Shown here one piece after another: positions 11,873 through 22,000 of a stretch of DNA of 64,000 nucleotides (position 1 is the first letter of the stretch; each line of letters begins with the position of its first letter). A program made the translations under genes and the position numbers. The notes beneath the pieces are model-generated. The model worked only from the letters and a program-made list of their open reading frames with translations, made no database searches and was not told where the DNA came from. Source of the DNA: Argentina anserina (Eukaryota > Streptophyta > Magnoliopsida > Rosales > Rosaceae); contig NC_065874.1 in NCBI RefSeq assembly GCF_933775445.1, positions 18,619,001 through 18,683,000 of the forward strand, given 5' to 3'.

Positions 11873-12659
11873 TTTCGCTTGCTCTCTGTCTCTCTGTGGT
11901 TTTGAAGCGGCTCGAGGACGACGGTCGCTTTGGGTGTACAAATTGAACACGACCAAAAGGGTTAGGAACTTAAAATGTGCGTTTGCCCTATATACCATTT
12001 TATTTTTAAAAAATTAAACAACTCATATAGTACAAATTTATAACGGGTGCATTTCGAGTTTCGACCTCCATCAAGAGGCGACTTATAACATGAAGAGCAA
12101 ATTAAATTAAACACATCTAAGAGCGTTATGATGTTCATTTATTTATACCTTTTTATAGATTAAAAACTCAAATATTATGACGAGTTTATTTCGACCTACA
12201 ATTTATTAAGAGGCGACATGTGTGTAGGATCAACTTGGACAAGTTATGCAACTAAAATAAAAGAACTATTGGGTTTTCTTTACCGCTAACACATTTTCCA
12301 AAAATATTTATAAAAGACAAAGAGAGAGTGGAATTCACCAAATCCATAGCACGCGACAAAATTTCAATAATAGCATGATCACTAATATTTTATGAGCTTC
12401 AATATCTTTAAAGAGCCAAAATTTAATTCTCAATCGAGAAAGAAGATAGTAGCGCAAGGCAATGGTTTAAATTTTATCAAAATAATATCGGTTGCGGGGA
12501 AAATATATATATTGGATTAGCAAATTACTCAATTGATTATATTTACGACATTTTACTACAAATAAGTACCAAATAAACTAAATATGAAAAAAAAATATTT
12601 GGTTCTTTTGATGATAAAATTACAAAAATAGTACAAAATAATAAAATAAGCAAGGTCTG
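11873..12659. other. AT-rich spacer upstream of LSG1
   Basis: This is the 5' flank of LSG1. It presumably holds the LSG1 promoter and 5'UTR (a CT/GA-rich stretch lies just upstream of the ATG). No TATA box can be assigned with confidence. From about 12000 it is AT-rich DNA without recognisable genes. Confidence 0.5.
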
Positions 12660-12937
12660 TGTAACATCCTGAATTTTTAAGTTGGTTAAATTCTATTTTC
12701 CTTTGTAAAAATAAAAAGTAGTCATTACCACGAGTTCGGGGTATTTTTCAGTTAATTTTTCGGACTCCTAAACTATTTTTTAACAATTTTAGGAAAATAT
12801 GGTCAAAATTAAATATGAGAGTGATGCCAAGCTCGAATTGGACCATGTGGTGACATGTGGGCTGCTAACGTCATCATTAGACACTAGTCATAGGACAAGT
12901 GTCAAATGGTAGTGTGTGTTGTGTGGTTTTGTCATTT
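12660..12937 (+). mobile_element. Partial repeat beginning TGTAACATCC
   Basis: The stretch starts TGTAACATCCTGAATTTTTA, like the left ends of the related elements at 12938 and 47605 (TGTAATAA...). It is cut after 278 bp by the start of the next copy at 12938. No right end was found. It is most likely a truncated older copy of the same family. Confidence 0.5.
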
Positions 12938-13329
12938 TGTAATAACTTGAATTTTCGATTTCTATTTTTAGGAAATTCGAAAATTAATACAATGGTGATT
13001 TGTATAAATCCTGACTCTACACCTTTAATTTAGTCTTTGGTTGAGGTCGAATCGATTTCAAGAACGAAAAGCTTGAAAAATGATTAAATTTTTAAAGGCT
13101 TAAGAGTTGATTATTGGCTGTGTTTTAAAGCTTTTTGCCTCTAGTAATTATAAGCAAAGTCCATAGAAGTGTTTAATAAATCAACTTCTCACTCTCAGCT
13201 TCCGGAAGCTAGAGCTTTTAAGCTCTATAAGCAGAAGTAGGGGAGGGCAACTTTTAGAAGCCAGAAGCCGCGAGACGCGCGGAGATCACTATAGTGATAA
13301 TTAATTGAAAGTTTCAAAATTCCAGTGGT

Positions 13330-14210
13330 ACCCTCATGCTGTTAAAGATTTTACACAATCCAACCACTCCTATGTCAACCCCTCTGACCTCGTCACCGTC
13401 CCTTACCTCTAGAACTGGATCTTCCATGGCTCTAATCTCGTCGACCTCGCTCGCCCCTCAGCGACTGCTTCGCTCAGGATCCGCCGCTCTACTCCTCCCA
13501 GCGGCCCCGCCCTAAACCCTAGCCCTAGTCTCTCGTTGAGTCTGTCGAATTCATCTTATTCGTACACTCACCCGGTGATCCCGCCTACGAGGCCGTACCT
13601 GCCGTCGCCGTACGACAGCGGCGGAGGAGGAGGAGGATCGTTCTCGCAGGTGACGGAGGACCCGACGGAGGTGTACAAGAGGAATGTGATTAATAAGATC
13701 GTGGAGATGGTGCACGGGGACATGGCCGAGCTGAGGAAGGCGAGGAAGGTAGAGATGGATGGGCTGTTCAACGCGCAGGTGGCGTTGCGGTAGCGGTCAG
13801 AGCAGTTAAGGAGTGGATTGAAGGAGATGCTGGACGAGAAGGAGAGTTTGGAGTAACAGCTGCAGATGGTGTTGATGAATTCTGATGTTCTAGAGGGGTG
13901 GCTGAGAGAGAACGAAGGGAAGGGCAAGGGCGGCGGTGGCGAGGTGGATTTGGCAATAGAGGATGTTGTGTATTCGTTAAATAAGGCCGTGCAGGATGGG
14001 GCTGTGCCGTTTGATTAGTACTTGAGGACTGTCAGGTTGCTGTCGAGTGAGATCGCGCGACGACGGCCAAGGTCAGGGCCATGCAGATGCAGTCACAGGT
14101 TGCTAACATGGCGTCTAGGCTCACACATTATGTTGCATCGTAGGGGAGTCATTGGTTTTGGTGGTATTGGTGTTGTTGGAGGGGCTGGCTGCATATTTAT
14201 GCTGCAATAG
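13330..14210 (+). pseudogene. ELC/VPS23 (ESCRT-I, TSG101-like) pseudogene fragment
   Basis: Similar to plant ELC/VPS23, the ubiquitin-binding ESCRT-I subunit. The visible order is that of the family: end of the UEV domain (YVNPSDLVTVPYL, a stop, then NWIFHGSNLVDLAR), a proline-rich linker (PPTRPYLPSPYD), a coiled-coil start (NKIVEMVHGDMAELRKARK) and the C-terminal steadiness-box region (AIEDVVYSLNKAVQDGAVPF). It lacks the N-terminal half of the UEV domain, has stops inside the UEV end, at 13791, in the coiled coil and before the final helix, and ends in a frameshift near 14058. It is not functional. It sits within the hAT-like element next to the patatin pieces. The GC content is higher than that of its surroundings. 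Confidence 0.85.
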
Positions 14211-14540
14211 AAATGAGGTATGTATAGATTCTGGTTAAATTCTTTTGAAAATATGTCAATCTCTTATGTTCATTTTTATAATTAGTTTGTACCTGGGTGA
14301 ATTGGATGAGTTCTGTTCAATAATACTATGTAGAAGCTCAATTTTGTCCCTGCGTAACTAGAGAATGTTTGTTTTGGTTAGATTGCTTTGGGGTGGCATG
14401 ATCGCATATTCTGATGGATTGGTGTAGCTAGATAGTTTAAAGTTTGAAACTGGCTAGTTATACTCTTGGATTCTTGGTCTTGTATCAATTCATTCGAGGT
14501 ACGCATGCAGGTAGTTTAAAGTCTGAAACTAGCTAGTTAT

Positions 14541-15840
14541 ACATGGGCAAGGAACATTCTCTCCGTGAAGAAATTAACCCATCTAGCTATGGTGATAGAA
14601 TTACTGTTCTAAGCATTAATGGGGGTGAGATTAGAGGCATCATTCATGGAACCCTTTTGAGTTTCCTTGAATCCAAATTACAAGTATGCAAATAGATCGA
14701 TATAATCTTGCTCTGAGTGATATTGCATGCATACTAACATGTAGTGGAGTTGCACTTATGGTTTCTTTTATTTAGGAACTAGATGGAGAAGAAGCGAGAA
14801 TTGCAGACTACTTTTGATGTGATTGCAGGAACAAGCACATGAGGACTAATAACAACCATGTTGACAACACCTAATGAGAAGAAGAGACCTCTTTTTGAGG
14901 CGAAGATATAGTTCCATTTTATCTTGAGCATTGCCCCAGAATGTTTCCTCAAGCCAGGTTAATTAACCATACTAGCTCGATAATAATCTGCTTATTATTT
15001 TCCATTAACTTGCATGAGTTTAGTTTTTCTTTTGCTGAAATCTTTTGTGCATGTACTCAGTCGGAGAATTATGAGGGTGTGTGCCTTGATTGGACCAAAA
15101 TATGATGGCAAGTACCTAAGAAAGATGTTTCGTCAGATACTTGGAGCTCGAAGGCTGCATGAAACTGTTACACAAATAGTTATACCTACTTTTGACATCA
15201 AGCTACTTCAACCCCATGTCTTCTCAACCTTTGAGATACGTATCCAGTGCTTAATTTTGTTGAGACAGTTTATGTACAGCTAGCATATGATCCTACGTAA
15301 TTCTTAAACTGTTGTTGTTAAATGATCGATAATTGACCCGTAGGCAGAGATTGATGCTTCTGAGGATGCATTGTTATTAGATGTTTGCATCAATACTTTG
15401 TCTGCTCCAACTTATCTTCCAGCTCATCACTTCAAAACAAGAGACTCAGGTGGGAATGAGAGGGAATTCCATCTTGTTGATGGTGGTGTGGCAGCTAACA
15501 AACCTGTAAGAGAGATAATCCTTGCAAGTGTAACTTTAATTGCCAGTATGTTATTTTATATTATGATAGCTTGCTACAATTTGTTAGCTTTTATGTTTTT
15601 TTAAAGACGATTTTTTAGTTATATTACCAAATTAGTTTGCAGATATAGTGTTTGTTCGCGTTCACATGTTCAATTCCACATTGCACCATAAATAATTATA
15701 TGTATGTGTCTGTGCATTTTCTTATCTGATTGATATAATTTTATACTTACTTCTCTACTTTCTCTTTAGTATTTAACTAATTAACACATTGTTTATGCTA
15801 GGTCCATTAGCAGTTTCCCAAGGAGGCAAGGGCTGGAAAC
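14541..15840 (+). pseudogene. Patatin-like phospholipase pseudogene with introns
   Basis: Similar to plant patatin-like lipid acyl hydrolases (PLP family). Four exon-like blocks are in order. The first, near 14541-14686, reads [20 protein letters not shown], the oxyanion-loop block with Glu for the third Gly of GGGIRG. The second, near 14777-14957, covers the GTSTGG nucleophile elbow, but it has an extra base and a TGA in place of the first Gly after the catalytic Ser-Thr. The third is near 15058-15236. The fourth, 15345-15507, ends in [12 protein letters not shown] with the DGG catalytic Asp intact. A fifth block may start near 15803. Introns with GT/AG borders are retained, so the copy arose from genomic DNA and not from mRNA. 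It is disrupted and not functional. Confidence 0.88.
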
Positions 15841-16033
15841 TCATTTAGTCATTTAACAAGTACTTTTATCATATAACAAGCTGCCTTTTTTCTTCTTTCT
15901 TTTTTGTATATATACGGACCATTCATGTCTTGATATGGTTTATTTAGGAGACTTCAATCCTATCAATGATTCCTTTTGTTACTGTATGTGGAGAAGTCCA
16001 GGTCATATGTCCATTTTCCCTATTTTTTCTAGT

Positions 16034-16500
16034 TGTTGGCACCCCTACTGGCACAGAGCTAGTATGGCATGCCACCGAGTATAAGCATCACTCTCTAGGA
16101 GGATCTACAAGTCACTATGTGGCTCAACCGTGATATTCATAGCGTACCTCGTCATACAAGCTTTCCAATGATAGTCGGAACTCACCAAGACACCACCGAG
16201 AAGTCACATTTCCGACCTCATCAAGATGGCTCCATAGTAAGCCTAGAGGGGCACTTGTCCCACATTGAAGAATATGTAAATGAGAGGGGTTCCCTCACCT
16301 ATAAAAGGGACCTCTCATCCCACTTAGAATGGGATCACGTCATGTATACCTTAAGGCTATTTGCCTATACTAGTGGATTCAAGTGGACGTAACCTACCCC
16401 AAGAGAGGGAGGTGAACCACTATACTTCTCGTGTCAAACTAACACTCACTAATAGCTAACTGTGCGATCAGCTGCCCATCCGGTAATCACAACGTTAACA
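16034..16500. mobile_element. Solo LTR with perfect CTAGT target duplication
   Basis: A 467-bp unit starts TGTTGGCACC and ends CGTTAACA (TGTT...AACA ends). It is flanked by identical 5-bp repeats CTAGT at 16029-16033 and 16501-16505. A TATA box TATAAAAG is at 16310-16317, which suggests plus-strand transcription. No internal retroelement sequence adjoins it, so it is a solo LTR left by recombination. It lies inside the hAT-like element, downstream of the patatin pseudogene. Confidence 0.92.
16310..16317 (+). promoter_or_regulatory. TATA box of the solo LTR
   Basis: TATAAAAG lies within the LTR, followed by the R/U5-like part. The assignment is from position and motif only. Confidence 0.5.
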
Positions 16501-19159
16501 CTAGTTTATACTCTTTTTACAATAAATGAGAATATCTTTTGTTGGAATATTACATTCTTATTATGATACTTGATTTATATCTCTTTTGAACTATAAACTG
16601 AAGCAAAAATCCTAGTAGTGATGGATGCGCGTGTATGAATATTTATGTATTTACATGATCCTAATCAAAACAAAGTTATTAATATAAAAATATATTTATT
16701 TAAGATAATTTTAAAACTATCCAATTAATGACATATTTTCAAGCATTGTTTTAAACCAAAATTATCTTACATGTCTAAATTAGTCATTTAACAAATTAAA
16801 AGCATAAATCAGTTTGAGTTTACCAAACGCTCTGTCACAGCTTCTGCTACTAACAACCACTTATATAAGTAGGTTTACCAAACAATCAGCTACTTTACTT
16901 ATCAGCCACTTATTCCTAAAAAATCAGCATAAGCCAGCTTTATTAAAAGCCCAGCTGCACCAAACATAGCCATTGACTCGTGGCTTATTTCCGAAAACTT
17001 TCTTCACGAAAGTCGTAGACACGTGGCATGCATAAATTGCATCAAACTTTTTTTTTCGTGGTACTGTTCATCATCTTCCCCAAAACTGCATCAAATTTTC
17101 TCTCCTCCGTTCTCCTTCGCCCGGCCATCAAATCGAGTGTGGTTTGTCCCATTAGTTTCGTCTCTCTCTTATCTTTTTATTGGTACCAAGCTTGAGCTAC
17201 GTTGATAATCGAGCGAAGAGCAGCAAAGCTCACAAGTTGCTGCAACAGTAAGCGTCGGAGTTGCGAGCATTCTTGGGAGTTTAGGGCACATGGCCACATC
17301 AATCGACCACCTTCACTCTTTGAGTGGGGAAGTCAAAAAGAGCTATATCTCAAGGTAGCAGCTGTTTGCATCGAGGAAGAGTCTGTAGCTGCATTTTCGG
17401 TAGTCTTCCAGCCAATTTGATGGGCATTGCAAGTATATAGCTCCTTCCCTTCAACGGATCTGCAAGTTAGGTGTGTGAGGCAGTGAGAGTAAGAGATTTA
17501 AGGTGAATGGGATTATTTGTGGTGGTGTTTGGATGGCAGCAAGTGCCACTGTTTTAAGTGCAATTTCGGTTGAGTTTTGAGGTTCAAATTCTTGTTTACG
17601 ATCAGTGTTGTTGGCTTTTATTTTTTTTATTTACATTCCACTCTGTAACATTCAACTCAAGCGTTGGGACCGACATCTGGTGCGGTAAAAGCTACCAACT
17701 CCAGGACCAAGGCGTGACACAGTATGTAATATCGAAAATTTCGCCAAAATGTTGGTGATTTTTTTCGTTTTTACCATGTGGGGATATATCTTCATTATAC
17801 CACGTTAATATCGTTAGATTTTCCTTAATAAAATGACAATCAACCTCCATATGTATAGTTCTATCATGTTGAACTGGATTATGAGCAATCTCAATTGCTA
17901 CAATATTATGACAATGCAAATCCATTGGTTTTTTAAGCTTGACACTCAACTCCTTTAATACATTTCGAATCCACAGTAGTTTGCACACCACATGAGCCAT
18001 ACCACGATATTCTACTTCACACTAGAGCGTGCAACCACCTTCTGCTTCTTACTACGCCAGGTGATGAGACTACCTCCGATAAAAGTGAAGTATCTAGAAG
18101 TTGACCTGTAATCAATCTTATCCCCAACCCAATCTACATCTGTATACCCCATAACTACAAATTATAAAACTAAGGATTCATCCTATATCACTTCGATTTG
18201 CCATCTTTTGTAAATAGTAGACCTCTACCAGGTGCAGACTTCAAATATCTGAGAATACGTAATACAACATCTATATGCTCCTCACTTGGATTATGCATAA
18301 ACTGGCTAACAACACTTACAACATATGCAAGATCATGTCTAGTATGTGACAAGTAAATCAATCTTCCTATTAACCGTTGATACCTGCTCTTGTCTGTTGG
18401 AAGTTGATCAGGATATAATGCCCACTTATGGTTCATCTCAATTGGGGTGTCAACCGGTTTGCAATCCATCATTCATGTTTTAGTAAGAAGATCAAGTACA
18501 TACTTCCGTTGTGACAAAGTAATCCCAAGCTCGGACCGCACAACTTCAATCCATAAAAAAATACTTCAATTGACCCACATCTTTCATCTCAAATTCTTAG
18601 GACAAATGCGTTTGTAGACTTGTCATCTCAACTGGATCATCACCTGTAGCAACCATGTCATCTACATAAACAATCAACACAGTAATCTTATCATCCTTGC
18701 GTTTAATGAACAAGGTATGATCATAGTTGCTTTGTCGATATCCGAACGTCTTCATGACTTTGGAGAACCTCCCAAATCAAGTTCTAGGTGATTGTTTCAA
18801 TCCATACAAAGACTTCTTAAGTCGGCACACTTTTCCAATGTCACATGGTCTACAACTAATACCAGGTGGGGTGTCCATGTACACTTCTTCCAGAGTTCCA
18901 TTCAGGAAAGCATTCTTCAAATCAAACTGGTGAAGTGGCCAATCATAATGAGCAGCTAATGCAATAAGGATCCTTACAATGTTGATTTTGGCTACCAGAG
19001 CAAATGTCTCCTGATAGTCAACACCATATTGTTGAGTATATCCTTTAGCCACTAGGCGAGCTTTATATTTGTCAACGCTCTCATCAGCTTTCAACTTCAC
19101 TACAAACACCCGACGACATCCGAATGTCTTCTTACCAGGAGGCATAAGAACAACATCTA

Positions 19160-19768
19160 TGTGATAAACTGATATTAATATCAATAATTTTTTGTAACTA
19201 TTGTCTATTTAGTGTCTAACCCCTGTAAGAACAGTATATTCGTTAAATTCCTATATGGGCAGGAAAAGAATGGTACAACGTATGCCAAGTACGATGCATA
19301 TCGACATATCATTATACATATTCTCATAATAAAAATAAATAATATATGTAACATGTTAATATGTAAATAATTGAAAGAAAATAGGGGATAAGGCTTGGGG
19401 GGGGGGGGGAGATGAGATCAAAAGAGGGGAACCGACAGAAGGGGGAGGGAGTGAACAAGAGAGTTTTATTGTGATAACCTGATATTAATATCAATAATTT
19501 TTCATAACTATTGTCTATTTACTGTCGAACCCCTGTAAGAATGGTATATTTGTTAAATTCCTATATGGGCAGGAAAAGAATGGTACAACGTATGCCAAGT
19601 ACAATGCATATCGACATATCATTATACATATTCTCATAATAAAAGGAATAATATACGTAACATGTTAATATGTAAATAATTGAAAGAAAATAGGGGATAC
19701 GGCTTGTGGGGAGATGAGATCAAAGGGGGGAACCGACAGAAGGGGGAGGGGGTGAACAAGAGAGTTTT
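19160..19768. repeat. Direct tandem repeat of about 300 bp
   Basis: Unit 1 (19160-19469) and unit 2 (19470-19768) both begin TGTGATAA(A/C)CTGATATTAATATC and run in parallel through CCTATATGGGCAGGAAAAGA to GTGAACAAGAGAGTTTT. They differ by a handful of substitutions and by a G-run of 13 in unit 1 (near 19398-19410) that is short in unit 2. The similarity is high, so the duplication is recent compared with the host copia element. Confidence 0.95.
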
Positions 19769-20195
19769 CTCACACAAAAAAAGAAAGGAAAAAAAAGGGA
19801 TAGAGGGGATGCCTCTGATTCTCTCTCTCCCACTCTCTCTCCCCTATGTTGTATAATAGTAGCAAACTAGTAATAGTAGGGAAAGATACTGATCTTTGTC
19901 GAGATCGTGTACGAAGTTTGGTTGTTACAAAAGGGGAAGAACTCTCTTCTTTTCCTCCCGACAAGAAGCAGAGGAGAATCAGATTCATGGTCTCGTCGAT
20001 CTCTTCTTGTATTGGAATTCTTATGTGCCTCAAATGATTTTATGAGGTTATTTTTATTTTCCCTGAAATCTCGAAAAAGAGAGGCTTTGCTTGAGTTGGG
20101 TTAGAAGGGATTGAGGATGGTTAGCATCTTTTCAGTACACCTTAATTCCGGATTGAACTTTTCTAATTCGGGATTGGGTTTACAATCCCAATTAA
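19160..20195. mobile_element. Insertion splitting copia-1 RT
   Basis: The copia reading frame stops after EALQKNET (near 20203) and resumes at PPGKKTFGCRRVF (near 19145), blocks that are adjacent in related elements. The roughly 1.04 kb between them is foreign. It starts TGTGATAA at 19160. Its right border is approximate, and a candidate 3' end TTTACA lies at about 20183. Flanks are not a clean duplication. It contains a direct repeat (listed separately) and CT-rich tracts. It may be a retroelement LTR or a rearranged small transposon. The class is unknown. Confidence 0.6.
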
Positions 20196-22000
20196 ATGAA
20201 CTTTGTTTCATTCTTTTGCAAGGCTTCCAATTCTTTATTCATAGCTTGCTTCCACTTTGGATCTGCCAGAGCATCCTGTACATTACTAGGAGTAGATATT
20301 GTAGATAATTTGTGAAAAACAAGTGCATGTGATCTAGACAACCTATGATGAGATATAAAGCTAGCAATATGATTTTTAGCTTTGGTTTCTATGCTAGGTT
20401 CATACTGTTTCTTTAGAACCCCTTTTGTTGCTCGTTGAGATCTCCTAGGTACAAAAGTTTCCACACTACCCAATTAAATGTTATCATTATGTACCTTCGG
20501 AAGGACATTTTGGATGAGTTCTTCAGTTGATGAGTAGAAGGGGGTCTTCCGACATAATTTCTTTAATTTGAAGAAGTTCACATTCTATTCAGAAGATGAT
20601 GGGTCAACCCTATTCGTTTGTCTCTGTTATGGGAGGAACTAACGAGTCGCCTGAGTCATCACTTGAAAGTTACATTGTAGCTAACAAGACGACTTGTCTA
20701 GCTAACAAGTCCACTAGTTTACATGTAGTTTCTTCTGCTTAATTATAGCTGTTTCTTCTACTCGATTTCCAGCTCCAAACCGACTTTCTATGTTTTCCAA
20801 CTTTTCAAATTCATCCATATTCATAGGATTTCCTACAAGCTGCTTTCCCCCTTGAAGGGAAAGACTTTGAAACTCCCCCTGAGTAATAAGGTTCAGACTC
20901 ACGGAACGAGACATCCAAGGAAACATGCATCTTATTAAGAACTTGGTTATAGCAACATTACCCTTTCTGAAATTCAGCATACCCTACAAACACACACTTC
21001 ACAGTACACGAGTCAAGCTTGGTCCTTAGTTGTTTGTTTATATGCACATACACCATACGTCCAAAAACTCTAAGCTCCAGATTAGGTAAAGATGGTACAT
21101 TGAGCAACAGATGTAACTTCTTATATGGGCTCTGGAACTCAATCACACGGGAAGGTGTGCGATTAATCAAGTATGCAGCAGAGCACACAGCTTCGCCCCA
21201 TAACTTTTGATCCACATTCATACCAAAGAAAGAGGCACGAACGATTTCTAACAAATGTCTATTCTTCATTTCAGCCAATCAATTTTGTTGAGGAGTATAC
21301 GCAATTGAAGTTTGGTGTCGAATTCCATGAAGATTGGTGAATGTAGACATTTTACAATTCACATATTCTCCACCATCATCAGATTAAAGTATCCGGATTA
21401 GTTGTTGATATTGAGTTGCCACCATCTTATGGAATTCAATAAACATAGAGTACACTTCATTCCTATGTTTCATCAAGGATACCCCAAGTCAACCTGGTAC
21501 ATTCATCAATGAAACCCACAAAGTAATGAAAGCCAGAACGTGTACATAATTTAGCAAGACTCTAAACATCAGAATGTATTTTCATAAAAGGATTTGAACA
21601 TTTATTCAAACTTGGAGAATAGGTAAGACGATGGATCTTGGCCAGTTCACAAATGTCACACTTAAAATCAAACTCTTCAACAATTGAAAATAACTCTCGC
21701 TGTAACTTTTTAAAATATCCAAAAGATAAATGACCTAAGCGGCGATGCCGTACCCACACTGCCTCTTTGGCTTTATTCAGACTACTGGTGTTGTTTGCTT
21801 GACTTAACGATCTTAATTGTTGTTATCCACTGCTCATCAAATCCAAGTAATACAATTTCCCCCTTCTAACATCATAACCAAGAATCCACTTTGTCAGAAT
21901 GTCTCTTGAAAAATACATAAATCAGGATAAAAGGTTACATTGCATGAAAGAGCCATAGTAACATGTCTCATCAATAAAAGGTTATATGCAAGAGGGAATA

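Larger units (their letters stand above)
13115..16972. mobile_element. hAT-like element carrying fragments of two genes (Pack-type candidate)
   Basis: A 3858-bp unit begins TGGCTGTGTTT and ends AAACATAGCCA, an 11-bp inverted repeat with one mismatch. Both subterminal zones are rich in AAGC/GCTT and TTATAAGC-like motifs, typical of hAT elements. Flanks TTGATTAT (13107-13114) and TTGACTCG (16973-16980) agree at 5 of 8 positions, a decayed 8-bp duplication. Independently, the flanking repeat is collinear with arm A at 47605 only when this unit is removed. Inside are decayed pieces of an ELC/VPS23 gene and an intron-containing patatin gene, and a nested solo LTR. No transposase is seen, so it would be non-autonomous. 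The alternative is that the TIRs belong to a smaller MITE and the gene pieces arrived otherwise. Confidence 0.6.
12938..17719 (+). mobile_element. TGTAATAA...GGCGTGACA repeat split by an hAT-like element
   Basis: The left part (12938-13114) begins TGTAATAACTTGAATTTTCG, and the right part resumes at 16973 and ends GGCGTGACA at 17719. Read together, left and right parts are collinear with arm A of the composite at 47605: left AAGAGTTGAT then, after the insertion, CTTTCTTCACGAAAGTCGTA matches arm A GAGTTGAT...CTTTATTCACGAAAGTC. Without the insertion it is about 0.9 kb. No convincing target duplication was found (CATTT on the left, CAGTA on the right). Confidence 0.65.
17760..22000 (-). mobile_element. 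Degenerate Ty1/copia retrotransposon (copia-1)
   Basis: Minus-strand pol remnants appear in copia order from right to left. GAG-pre-integrase with integrase zinc-finger residues is at 21759-21562 (WVRHRRLGHLSF, CDICELAK). The integrase core and C-terminal part are at 21278-20958 (ASFFGMNVDQKLWGEAVCSA). The start of the RT region is at 20473-20203. RT proper is at 19140-18777 (YKARLVAKGYTQQYGVDYQE, FDLKNAFLNGTLEEVYM). The RNase H side is at 18472-18188 (LIGRLIYLSHTRHDLAYVVS) and 18000-17800 (HNPVQHDRT). Many frameshifts and stops separate these pieces. A 1-kb insertion splits RT just before its KARLVAKG block. No LTRs are recognised. It is an old, inactive copy. Confidence 0.9.

Noticed and set aside
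12338..12660. Possible TE or gene in the LSG1 5' flank
   Set aside because: Only AT-rich DNA with no inverted ends, LTRs or ORFs.
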